A DNA stretch of 41,690 nt from Bacteroidales bacterium (GTDB taxonomy: Bacteria > Bacteroidota > Bacteroidia > Bacteroidales > CAIWKO01), in contig JAGNBV010000017.1 of assembly GCA_018004645.1 (NCBI GenBank), positions 1 to 41,690 of the forward strand, written 5' to 3'. The notes below the pieces were generated by a model. That model saw only the letters and a list, made by a program, of their open reading frames with translations, was not told where the DNA came from and ran no database searches. This document shows positions 32,923-40,767 of this stretch, piece after piece (position 1 is the stretch's first letter; every line of letters starts with the position of its first letter). Both the position numbers and the translations under genes were made by a program.

Positions 32923-33270
32923 TTAGTACAACAGGTGTTTTTTGCTGCTGTTTTTCCAGCCCGCATCACTTTTATAATCAGCAAAATAGATTACCAGGTC
33001 GGCATCGCTTTTATAATCGCAAAAAAATATGGTAACATCGGCATCACTCTTATAATCACAAAAATACCATAACCCCTGGTTGCCTGTGGCGTCACTTTTA
33101 TAAGAGCATTTGTAAACCACCAGGTCGGCATCGCTTTTATAATCTGCAACAAAAACTTTTACTTTGGCGTCGCTTTTATAATCACAGGAAAATACTTTTT
33201 GGGCATGAACGCCACCGGTGCACAATAGCACCACTAAAATCAGTACACTGACTTTGAAAAAATTTCTCAT
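32923..33270 (-). CDS. Secreted DYKSDA-repeat protein (DUF6150-like)
   Basis: The protein has 115 residues with a signal peptide of about 24 (ending GGVHAQ). The mature part is six copies of (D/S)YKSDA, spaced mostly 13 residues apart, each followed by a hydrophobic strand containing Phe, Tyr or Cys (for example DYKSDADLVIYFA). Unit three is lengthened by GNQGLWYF. The pattern matches a family of short DYKSDA-repeat proteins, seen in Bacteroidota and elsewhere, of unknown function. The regular 13-residue unit suggests a beta-helix or stacked strand structure. Three units carry a Cys. The start is 15 bases after the purS stop, so it may ride on the pssA-purS transcript. Confidence 0.85.
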   Translation of the reverse strand: MRNFFKVSVLILVVLLCTGGVHAQKVFSCDYKSDAKVKVFVADYKSDADLVVYKCSYKSDATGNQGLWYFCDYKSDADVTIFFCDYKSDADLVIYFADYKSDAGWKNSSKKHLLY

Positions 33271-33285
33271 GGGTATATTTTATTG

Positions 33286-33540
33286 TTATTTCTGAGTTTT
33301 TATTTCGTATGAAAAGCTTTCCATTATAGGGTTGGATAACAATTCCTTACAGGCCTTTTCGAGTTTTACCCTGGCGGTTTTTTCGTCTTTGGCTTCAATT
33401 TCCACCGAAATGTGTTTTCCTATTCGCACATCCGTAATTTCGGTAATGCCCATATTTTTTAGTCCGGATATGACGGCTTTGCCTTGCGGATCGAGCAATT
33501 CCTTTAATGGCATGATATTAATTTCTGCTAAGAATTTCAT
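33286..33540 (-). CDS. purS: Phosphoribosylformylglycinamidine synthase subunit PurS
   Basis: The 84-residue protein has the PurS length and fold signature: MKFLAEINIMPLKELLDPQG, then AVISGLKNMGITEITDVRIGK and a C-terminal AKDEKTARVKLEKACKELLSNPIMESF. PurS bridges small PurL and PurQ in the fourth step of purine synthesis. No purL or purQ is adjacent; the neighbour upstream is pssA, only 5 bases away. A stand-alone purS implies that the cell uses the multi-subunit enzyme rather than the long fused PurL. Confidence 0.9.
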   Translation of the reverse strand: MKFLAEINIMPLKELLDPQGKAVISGLKNMGITEITDVRIGKHISVEIEAKDEKTARVKLEKACKELLSNPIMESFSYEIKTQK

Positions 33541-33545
33541 GGTGT

Positions 33546-34289
33546 TTATTTTTTTCTTTTTATAAATAAATCAATTATCGATAAAATAATATACAAAATT
33601 ATAATAATAGGCACAGCAGCAAAGAAAAAGAGTAAAACAGCTATCAGCGACAACAGGATGAAAATATAACGGATGCGGTTTTCTTTCCAGGCGAATGTTT
33701 TAAATTTCATGGCAATAAGCGGAAGCGGCGATACCAGGAGGTAAGAAAAAACCAGCGAAATAGGAATGAGTAAGGCCGGGTGGATAATGTAATACTGTAT
33801 GCCTTCGGGCAACGGCAGCCATGAGGGAAATCCCAGGCCCAGGCTCAGGGGTACCAGGCCGAAAATCAGCAGTGCATTGGCCGGGGTGGGTAACCCGATA
33901 AAACGATCTGTCTGGCGTTCGTCTATATTGAATTTTGCCAGCCGCCAGGCCGAGAATATGGGAATAAGAAAGGCGCAAAAAGCCACCTGGCCGGGCAAAC
34001 CCGTCGGCCAGAAATCAAGCCCCCGTTCAAGCATCAGAAACATGGCTACGCCCGGAGCCAGCCCAAAAGAGATAACATCAGAGAGCGAGTCGAGCTGTTT
34101 GCCCAATTCCGATTTTACCTTGAGCAAACGGGCAACAAAACCATCTGCAAAATCAAAAACGGCTGCGGCCAGAATAAGATATACAGCCAGCATGAACTCA
34201 TCCCTGAAGAGAAAATAAATTGCCAGACTACCGCATAGAAGGTTCATGCTCGTAACGATGTTGGCAATATTTGTTTTGAGTGCTTTCAT
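33546..34289 (-). CDS. pssA: CDP-diacylglycerol-serine O-phosphatidyltransferase
   Basis: The 247-residue integral membrane enzyme makes phosphatidylserine, the precursor of phosphatidylethanolamine. The CDP-alcohol phosphotransferase signature D-x2-DG-x2-AR-x8-G-x3-D-x3-D is intact: Asp46, Asp49-Gly50, Ala53-Arg54, Gly63, Asp67, Asp71. About seven hydrophobic helices are visible, and the C-terminal KRKK tail is basic. The gene begins a short minus-strand run with purS and the DYKSDA-repeat gene. A -7-like TATTTTTG lies just upstream without a well-placed TTG. Confidence 0.95.
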   Translation of the reverse strand: MKALKTNIANIVTSMNLLCGSLAIYFLFRDEFMLAVYLILAAAVFDFADGFVARLLKVKSELGKQLDSLSDVISFGLAPGVAMFLMLERGLDFWPTGLPGQVAFCAFLIPIFSAWRLAKFNIDERQTDRFIGLPTPANALLIFGLVPLSLGLGFPSWLPLPEGIQYYIIHPALLIPISLVFSYLLVSPLPLIAMKFKTFAWKENRIRYIFILLSLIAVLLFFFAAVPIIIILYIILSIIDLFIKRKK

Positions 34290-34342
34290 AAGATTTTACA
34301 AAAATAATATTTCGCTTAACAACAACTCATAAACTTTTGGTT

Positions 34343-34350
34343 TATTTTTG
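34343..34350 (+). promoter_or_regulatory. Possible -7 element for the esterase-like lipoprotein gene
   Basis: TATTTTTG matches TAnnTTTG and lies 19 bases before the ATG at 34370. No TTG lies at the expected spacing. Confidence 0.35.
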
Positions 34351-34369
34351 TTTTATAATAATTTCAGCT

Positions 34370-35773
34370 ATGAAAAATTTCTTGATTTATGGAATGGTTG
34401 CAATGTGCACCCTGATGTTTTCGTGTTCGGGAAACAAAAAAAACAACCGGGCAGAGGAACAGGCGCTCGAAAAAGGTAAAATAATCTCCAAGGTAAAATG
34501 CCTGAAAAACCGGACGCTGAATTATGCGGCCTATATCCCTTCCACTTATTCGGAGGACAAAAAATACCCGGTTATATTTTGTTTCGATCCGTCGGGCAAT
34601 GGGGTTACACCGGTGGAAATACTCATGGATGATGCCGAAAAACTCGGATATATCCTGGTTGGATCGAATGTGTCGAAAAACGGCCTGGCCTGGGATATTA
34701 TTGCTGACCATTATGATGTATTGCTCGCCGATGTTACGGAACGTTTGTCGGTGGATTCCGCAAGGATTTACACCTGTGGCTTTTCGGGAGGTTCGCGTGT
34801 GGCCAGTTCCATTGCCATCCTCAAAGGAGGTATTTCAAGCGTGATTGGCTGTTCGGCAGGGTTGCCGCAGCTAAAAGAAGCTATAAAAACCAAATTTGAT
34901 TATATAGGGTTTGCAGGCAGCGACGATATGAATTATGCCGAAATGGTCAACCTTGATGGTGCACTCGAAAAAAACAATATCCGTCACCAACTGGTTGTTT
35001 TTGAAGGAACCCATGCATGGCCGCCTAAAGAAGTGCTTTCCGAAGCTTTCACCTGGATGGAGCTTCATGCCATGAGAGATAAGAAAAAGCCCGAAGATAA
35101 AGACTATATTAACAATAAACTGTTGGAATACACCGGGCAACTCGACGAAGTAAAGAAATCCGGTAGCAAGTACAAGGAATATTTGCTGACAAAAAAGATG
35201 GTTACCTATTTTAAAGGATTGGCAGATATTGCCGCCCTGGAAGAGTCGCTCAAAAAACTTCAGGACAATGCCGCGGTAAAAAGCGCAATCGACAACGCCA
35301 TCCTCAATCTGAAAAAAGAACTTGCCATGCAGCAGAAATATGGCCCAAAAATAAGAACTGAAAGTGCTGCCTGGTGGAAAAATGAAGTGGCCTACCTGAA
35401 CAAATTCATTGCCATGTCGCGGAATGAAGATGAAAAACATATTGTAAAAAGGGTGCTTGAATACCTCAGTCTTTCGGCTTTTTCGGCAAGTTCTTCGCTG
35501 TATAACCAAAATAAATTTGTTGATGCGGAACATTACATTGAAATTTATTCTATTGTAGACAGCGACAATCCCGAACCGGCATTTATGAAAGCGCAACTCG
35601 CCGCACGAAAAAACGATGCCGATCAAACCTTGGAGCAACTCAAAAAGGCTGCCTCCCTCGGCTTTGCCGAAAGGTCTCGCGTGGATAATGATACTATTTT
35701 TATGAAGTTTAAAGAGAAAAAAGGCTTTTCAAATATAATGGATCTCATCTCCGAAAATAAGAATAAGAAATAG
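34370..35773 (+). CDS. Alpha/beta-hydrolase (esterase-like) lipoprotein with helical/TPR C-terminus
   Basis: I use the ATG at 34370 (467 residues), which places the lipobox LMFSC (Cys19) correctly; the frame is open to 34337. Residues about 45-225 are an alpha/beta-hydrolase domain: YAAYIPSTYSEDKKYPVIFCFDPSG, nucleophile elbow GFSGG with Ser139, an Asp near 185-186 (GSDDM) and His215 (EGTHAWPP). This resembles polyhydroxybutyrate-depolymerase/feruloyl-esterase-like proteins. Residues about 235-467 are helical and include tetratricopeptide-like repeats (EPAFMKAQLAARKNDADQTL). It is anchored by lipid in an outer membrane or periplasm; the substrate is unknown. Confidence 0.85.
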   Translation: MKNFLIYGMVAMCTLMFSCSGNKKNNRAEEQALEKGKIISKVKCLKNRTLNYAAYIPSTYSEDKKYPVIFCFDPSGNGVTPVEILMDDAEKLGYILVGSNVSKNGLAWDIIADHYDVLLADVTERLSVDSARIYTCGFSGGSRVASSIAILKGGISSVIGCSAGLPQLKEAIKTKFDYIGFAGSDDMNYAEMVNLDGALEKNNIRHQLVVFEGTHAWPPKEVLSEAFTWMELHAMRDKKKPEDKDYINNKLLEYTGQLDEVKKSGSKYKEYLLTKKMVTYFKGLADIAALEESLKKLQDNAAVKSAIDNAILNLKKELAMQQKYGPKIRTESAAWWKNEVAYLNKFIAMSRNEDEKHIVKRVLEYLSLSAFSASSSLYNQNKFVDAEHYIEIYSIVDSDNPEPAFMKAQLAARKNDADQTLEQLKKAASLGFAERSRVDNDTIFMKFKEKKGFSNIMDLISENKNKK

Positions 35774-35825
35774 TCTTTTTTCTGTAATCCCGTTTTTTTT
35801 TCGCTCCATTTAACATTGCTTTGTT

Positions 35826-36566
35826 ATGCCGAAAATTGTTTTTGAAGTTTGTGCCAATTCGCTGTCTTCGGCCCTGGCTGCCAGGGATGGAGGCGCCCAC
35901 CGTATTGAACTCTGTTCCAGTCTTAACTCCGGCGGTCTTACACCCTCTGCAGGTACGATAAAATCAGTTTTATCATTGGTGGATATTCCTGTCTTTGTGC
36001 TGATTAGGCCGCGGGCCGGTGATTTTCTTTACAGCCGCAATGAGTTTAATGTAATGAAGGAAGATATCAAATTTGCAAAAAACCTTGGGGCTGCAGGTGT
36101 TGTCTTTGGAATATTAAACCCTGAAGCAGGTATTGATGTTGACCGGTGTTCCGAACTGGTATGCCTGGCAAAACCTATGCAATCAACATTTCACCGGGCT
36201 TTCGACAGGGTAATGGATCCCAACTCGGCACTGGAAGATGTAATAAAAACCGGAGCCCAACGCGTATTGACTTCCGGTTTGAATGAAAAAGCAGTGAAAG
36301 GCAAGGAGTTCATTAGGAAACTGGTAGAACAGGCCAACGGCAGGATAGCCATAATGGCCGGAAGAGGCATTAATCCACAAAATGTTGCGGAAATAGTGTC
36401 CGACACCGGTGTAAAAGAAATTCACGCTTCCTGCTCAGCCTCCGTATACAGCAAGATGATCTGGCTCATCAGATTTTCTTCCTTTGACCTGGATTACTGT
36501 CATACAGTGACGAATGCCTGTGCCGTCAGGAAAATGCTTGATGTTATTAATAAAGTAGATTGTTGA
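35826..36566 (+). CDS. cutC: Copper homeostasis protein CutC family
   Basis: The 246-residue TIM-barrel protein has the family motifs FEVCANSLSSALAARDGGAHRIELC, GGLTPSAGTI, IPVFVLIRPRAGDF (the conserved Arg-Pro-Arg), TFHRAFD and ILTSG-like RVLTSGLNEKA, then IMAGRGINPQNV and EIHASC. The role in copper tolerance was proposed from E. coli and is not firmly established. The stop lies 2 bases before the transglutaminase-like gene, so the two are probably cotranscribed. Confidence 0.93.
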   Translation: MPKIVFEVCANSLSSALAARDGGAHRIELCSSLNSGGLTPSAGTIKSVLSLVDIPVFVLIRPRAGDFLYSRNEFNVMKEDIKFAKNLGAAGVVFGILNPEAGIDVDRCSELVCLAKPMQSTFHRAFDRVMDPNSALEDVIKTGAQRVLTSGLNEKAVKGKEFIRKLVEQANGRIAIMAGRGINPQNVAEIVSDTGVKEIHASCSASVYSKMIWLIRFSSFDLDYCHTVTNACAVRKMLDVINKVDC

Positions 36567-36568
36567 TT

Positions 36569-39229
36569 ATGGGAAAAAAATTACTGTTGTCCATTGCTGC
36601 ATTGTTTTGTGTCCTAATGGTCATGGGACAGGACAGATCGCGGCATTTTATTAATGACACTGCATACCGCGGACAGGTGGAAAAAGATTTCGTGAAACAA
36701 CAACTGATTGCCCGGGGCAGGGCCGCGCAATTGTTTAAAGTATTTGATAATAATCTGTCACTGGAAGAAGAGGAAGCCTTGAAATTTCTTTATGCGTATA
36801 TGCCGTTGAGTGATTTGGCCGATTATGACGGAAATTTTTTTCTGGGGCAGGTACGCATGTCGCTGCTGGCCAAAAAGACGTTCAGTTGGGGAGACAAAAT
36901 TTCCGACGACATTTTCAGGCATTTTGTGCTGCCTTACCGGGTCAACAACGAAAACCTCGATTCGGCGCGCACGGTAATTTTCGGCGAATTGAAAGACCGC
37001 ATAAAAAATCTTTCCATGCATGATGCGGCATTGGAAGTGAACCACTGGTGCCACGAGAAAGTGAGCTATAAGCCTACTGATGGCCGCACCAGCGCCCCCC
37101 TGAGCACTATACGGACGGCCTACGGACGCTGCGGCGAAGAATCCACGCTGGCAGTGACCGCTTTTCGAGCGGTAGGCATTCCGGCACGGCAGGTGTACAC
37201 ACCGCGCTGGGCACATTGCGACGACAACCACGCCTGGGTGGAAGTGTGGGTGGATGGAAAATGGCATTTTCTGGGCGCCTGCGAACCCGAACCCGACCTC
37301 GATATTGCCTGGTTTGCGGCTCCCGTGCTGAGAGCCATGCTCTGCAACACCACCGTATTCGGAAAGTACCGGGCTGCCGAAGAATCCCTCAAAAGTGATG
37401 ATCAATTTACTCAGATTAATCTGATAGAAAACTATGCCCCTGCAAAAAAACTGTTTGTGAAAACGGTGGATACAAATTCCCGGGCTGTTGCCGGTGCTGT
37501 GGTGGAGTTTCAACTGTATAACTATGCGGAGTTTTATCCGCTGGCAAAAAAAAATACCGACGATCAGGGACTTGCCTTTCTAACAACCGGCCTGGGCGAT
37601 CTGCTTATCTGGGCATACAAAGGTGATACTTTCGGCTATATACAAGTTTCCGTAGGAAAGACCGATACGGCTGTCGTGGTACTGAATAAATCCGCTGTTG
37701 AAAACGATGTGGTGAATTTCACCATGGTTCCACCTATTGAAAGGCAACCCAATGTGGCCGAAGCTAAAGGGAAAAAAGAGAATGAAAAACGCCTGCAAAA
37801 GGAGGATAAAATCAGGGCCGCTTTCGAAGCCGGGTTTATCGATTCTGTTACAAGTTGCCGCTTTGCACAAAGTCTCCGGCTCAACACCGATTCGGTATGG
37901 TTTTTTTTGAAGCAAAGCCGTGGCAACTGGAAGGAAATCATGACATTTATTCAGGCAGGAGCAGCCCTCAATAAAACCTACACCTTACAAATACTTGGCG
38001 GCATCTCGGAAAAAGACCTGCGCGACACCCCGCACGAAGTTCTTCTAGACCATCTGCAACATCCGGATACGACGTTTGCCCGGGCGAATAATATAACTCC
38101 TGATCAATACTACAGCTATGTGCTGAACCCGCGGATATCAGGAGAACTATTGTCCGCTTATAAAAAATACTTTCAACGGGAATTTGAAAAAAACACCATC
38201 GCGGAAATGCAGACCGATCCAGCATTAGTCGCGAGTTATGTAAAAGAAAACATCGCTGTTTCAGCCACCGCCAATTATTCCAGGAATCCCCTGAAACCCA
38301 TGGGTACCCACCAGTTGAAAATGGCTGATGCGGCCTCACGCGATATCTACTTTGTGGCGCTTTGCCGCAGTTTCGGCATCCCTGCACGGATAAACTCAGC
38401 CACCAAATGCCCGGAATATATTTTCAACAACCAGTGGAACCAGGTGTATTTTGAAAAAAACGACATTGTAAGCAATCCTAAGGCAGATCTGACACTCACT
38501 GTGGATAATTCGGCCATTGACTTCAAGCCGCTGTATTACACGCATTTTACCATAGCTCGTTTTGAAAATGGGGTTTACCGTTCTCTTGATTATGAAGAAA
38601 GCCCTTTGTTCGATGTGTTTCCCGCCACGCTTGCTCTGGATGCCGGTTATTATATGGTGGTTACGGGCATACGCAACAAAGACGGTAGTGTGAATACAAA
38701 CCTGCATTTTTTTCAACTTGGCTTGCGCGAACAAAAATCCATAGAACTAAACTTTGTTCAGCAGGAAGAAAAACCGCAAAGTTTGGGCTATTTGCCACTT
38801 AGCAGTGTTTTTGAAAATTTCTCCGGTATAAATACCGAAACCCTGGAAAAGCTGGGTAATCAGAAAGGCCTCATTATCGGCTGGCTCGACCCCGACCGCG
38901 AGCCCACCAAACACACTATGGCTGATTTCAAGATGCTTCGCAGTGCATTTGAACAATGGGGAGGCAGCCTACTGTTCTTGTTGCCCGAAGAAAAAACCGG
39001 CAATGTCCTAAATGAATCCACATTTCCGGGCCTGCCCGCACAGTCGGTTTTCGGGATGGACAAATACGGTCTTCTTACACATGCCGAAAAAAATCTGAAG
39101 TATTCGTTTAAAAACAACTATCCGGTTTTTGTAGTTGTTGACAAAAACGGCCAAATCCTTGATTTTTCGTGTGGTTATAAAATTGGCAGGGGCGAGCAGC
39201 TTGTAAAAATGTTGAAACACTTGGAATAA
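36569..39229 (+). CDS. Secreted transglutaminase-like multidomain protein
   Basis: I use the ATG at 36569 (886 residues). A signal peptide (about 1-21, ending MVMGQ) is followed by a transglutaminase core with Cys188 (YGRCGEESTL) and His221 (DDNHAWVEVW), then WHFLGACEPEPD where the third residue of the triad normally lies. Residues about 291-375 look like a carboxypeptidase-regulatory beta-sandwich. Residues about 583-630 (MADAASRDIYFVALCRSFGI, PARINSATK) resemble a second, degenerate transglutaminase fold without the active Cys. The last ~120 residues have a thioredoxin-like fold (LIIGWLDPDREP, YPVFVVVDKNGQI) but no CxxC. Related Bacteroidota proteins occur in the envelope; the substrate is unknown. 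Confidence 0.88.
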   Translation: MGKKLLLSIAALFCVLMVMGQDRSRHFINDTAYRGQVEKDFVKQQLIARGRAAQLFKVFDNNLSLEEEEALKFLYAYMPLSDLADYDGNFFLGQVRMSLLAKKTFSWGDKISDDIFRHFVLPYRVNNENLDSARTVIFGELKDRIKNLSMHDAALEVNHWCHEKVSYKPTDGRTSAPLSTIRTAYGRCGEESTLAVTAFRAVGIPARQVYTPRWAHCDDNHAWVEVWVDGKWHFLGACEPEPDLDIAWFAAPVLRAMLCNTTVFGKYRAAEESLKSDDQFTQINLIENYAPAKKLFVKTVDTNSRAVAGAVVEFQLYNYAEFYPLAKKNTDDQGLAFLTTGLGDLLIWAYKGDTFGYIQVSVGKTDTAVVVLNKSAVENDVVNFTMVPPIERQPNVAEAKGKKENEKRLQKEDKIRAAFEAGFIDSVTSCRFAQSLRLNTDSVWFFLKQSRGNWKEIMTFIQAGAALNKTYTLQILGGISEKDLRDTPHEVLLDHLQHPDTTFARANNITPDQYYSYVLNPRISGELLSAYKKYFQREFEKNTIAEMQTDPALVASYVKENIAVSATANYSRNPLKPMGTHQLKMADAASRDIYFVALCRSFGIPARINSATKCPEYIFNNQWNQVYFEKNDIVSNPKADLTLTVDNSAIDFKPLYYTHFTIARFENGVYRSLDYEESPLFDVFPATLALDAGYYMVVTGIRNKDGSVNTNLHFFQLGLREQKSIELNFVQQEEKPQSLGYLPLSSVFENFSGINTETLEKLGNQKGLIIGWLDPDREPTKHTMADFKMLRSAFEQWGGSLLFLLPEEKTGNVLNESTFPGLPAQSVFGMDKYGLLTHAEKNLKYSFKNNYPVFVVVDKNGQILDFSCGYKIGRGEQLVKMLKHLE

Positions 39230-39239
39230 CAAAGGTTGC

Positions 39240-39590
39240 GATTAAAAATTTGTTTGTAGCGATAGTGCTGATTCCTTGCCAATGAATAGATTGTAAGAAC
39301 AATAAAAAGTAATCCTAAAAAGCCAATTAACCATTTTCCATCAGTTGAACTTAATGCAAAAACTCCGGCAATCGCAGAAAAACCACCGGTAGAAATCAAA
39401 TAAAATAATTGTTTGTCGAGGGGTTAATTTTCTTTTTTTACAGAACAAGCATCACCGAAGCAATCAGGTTATAAATCATTAAAATTGGAATAATTTCTTT
39501 TGGCGCATAACATATTAGGAGCAGTGCAAATGTAACAAGGGTAAAACCTAAGCCCGTAATCCCTTTTATTAGGCTCGAAAAATGTAATAA
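39240..39590 (-). pseudogene. Decayed TauE/SafE-type permease (N-terminal half)
   Basis: On the minus strand the frame from about 39590 reads SSLIKGITGLGFTLVTFALL, then YAPKEIIPILMIYNLIASVM and LVL followed by a TAA at about 39438, then KKKIN. A second frame continues with STGGFSAIAGVFALSSTDGK, then WLIGFLGLLFIVLTIYSLA, before coding character is lost near 39240. The glycine-rich IKGITGLGF in the first helix, the paired helices and the GKWLIGFLGLL segment match the first half of TauE/SafE membrane permeases. There is no start codon, at least one internal stop plus a frame change, and the C-terminal half is missing. It abuts the 3' end of the transglutaminase-like gene. Confidence 0.75.
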
Positions 39591-39618
39591 TTAATACTGC
39601 CTAAGTTTTTGACATCGC

Positions 39619-40578
39619 TTATCGTGTTAAAAAAAACAATGAGCCAATAGCAATCACAGCCCATAAAATAATTCCGAATGCAAAACTTTTTGGGCCTGTT
39701 TTTTTTATGTCACTTATGGTGATATTTGAGCCAATCAGGAACAATGCAATTACCATCCCGCGTTTGCCTAACCAGCTAAAATGTTCGTAACTTGTTTTAT
39801 AGTCGGGGAATATATTGGCAAATACAATGGCAAGCACGAAAAACAAAATAAACCAGGGGAATTTAATTGATTTTTTTTCACCGCCTTTATTCATAAATGC
39901 AATCACCAATGATAATGGGATAATCCACAAAGCCCGGATAAGTTTTACAGTGGTAGCCACCTGCAATGCTTTTTCGCCGTAAATTGCCCCTGCACCAACC
40001 ACCGAACTGGTGTCGTGAATGGCTATGGCAGCCCAGTTTCCAAATGTTTCCTGACTGAGCCCTAATTTATGCCCGATAAATGGGAATAAAAACAGTGCAA
40101 CAGCATTTAGCACAAAAACCACGATAAGTGCAAATGAAGTTTGATAGCTTTTACTATTAAGAATTGGGGCAATTGCGGCAATGGCACTTCCTCCACAAAT
40201 TGCTGTTCCGGAAGAAATAAGGAGTGAGATATTTTTCTCCACCTTAAGGAGTTTTCCAAGCAAGATACCAAGTGTCATCACTATAATTACAGATACTATG
40301 GTTACAAAAAAACCGCTTTTTGAGGCTGAAATTACAGCACTCAAACTCATTCCAAAACCCATTAAAACAATGGAAGCCTGAAGGATTTTTGACGTGTACT
40401 TGTGGATATTTTCATGTCTTATTCCGATAATTGAAAGCACTAACCCAATGCATAATGCAATGGCCGGAGACACAAACGGCAAAAAACATGCACAAACGAT
40501 AAATGAATAGAGCCAGTTGCACCTTTTAACCTTCTTCTCGAACCCAATTAAGCCATTAAATACTTTTACGTTTTTCAT
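39619..40578 (-). CDS. YeiH-family putative sulfate exporter
   Basis: ATG codons at 40584 and 40578 are both possible; I use the second (319 residues) because a good promoter ends only 12 bases before the first. About nine or ten membrane helices are visible. The family signature SSGTAICGGSAIAAIAPIL (conserved hypothetical 698 / YeiH), FGNWAAIAIHDTSSVVGAGAIYGEKAL and ALFLIGSNITISDIKKTG are all present. YeiH proteins are annotated as sulfate or sulfonate-breakdown exporters, based on linkage to sulfoacetate/taurine pathways. The remnant of a TauE/SafE-type permease directly downstream fits a former sulfur-anion export module. Confidence 0.9.
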   Translation of the reverse strand: MKNVKVFNGLIGFEKKVKRCNWLYSFIVCACFLPFVSPAIALCIGLVLSIIGIRHENIHKYTSKILQASIVLMGFGMSLSAVISASKSGFFVTIVSVIIVMTLGILLGKLLKVEKNISLLISSGTAICGGSAIAAIAPILNSKSYQTSFALIVVFVLNAVALFLFPFIGHKLGLSQETFGNWAAIAIHDTSSVVGAGAIYGEKALQVATTVKLIRALWIIPLSLVIAFMNKGGEKKSIKFPWFILFFVLAIVFANIFPDYKTSYEHFSWLGKRGMVIALFLIGSNITISDIKKTGPKSFAFGIILWAVIAIGSLFFLTR

Positions 40579-40595
40579 TCCCATACTTTAGGGTA

Positions 40596-40626
40596 CAAAA
40601 GTATCGGATTGCGATAATTAAAACAA
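40596..40626 (-). promoter_or_regulatory. Promoter of the YeiH-type gene, close to the start codon
   Basis: On the minus strand TTG (complement of 40624-40626) and TACTTTTG (complement of 40596-40603) are separated by 20 bases. The -7 element ends 12 bases before the first ATG, so the transcript would have almost no leader; the second ATG (40578) leaves a slightly longer one. Confidence 0.6.
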
Positions 40627-40767
40627 ACACCAAATATTTATTGTCAATAATTACATGTTAGAAATTAAGTTGATGTTGGGGCCTGCTGTTTCAATCGAAA
40701 GGCGGCAGAGGGGCTTTTCGGCTATCACTCTATGTGTTAGTGGCTGTAATTCTTTCTCTGTCTGTTG
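40627..40767. other. Cassette-boundary-like spacer right of the YeiH promoter
   Basis: No gene is supportable. The spacer holds GGCGGCAGAGGGGCTTTTCG and, after a short AT stretch, GTGTTAGTGGCTGTAATTC. The G-rich, GTTAGTGGC-type pattern looks like the ends of gene cassettes in environmental Bacteroidota, and a weaker similar string (GGACGGTGGCTCA) ends the window on the far side of the neighbouring gene. Confidence 0.35.

Noticed and set aside
34871..35638. 255-codon ORF antisense to the esterase-like lipoprotein
   Set aside because: Shadow of a gene supported by a lipobox and hydrolase motifs; the product has no recognisable domain.
36758..37513. 251-codon ORF antisense to the transglutaminase-like gene
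   Set aside because: It covers the conserved transglutaminase core on the other strand and has no credible features.
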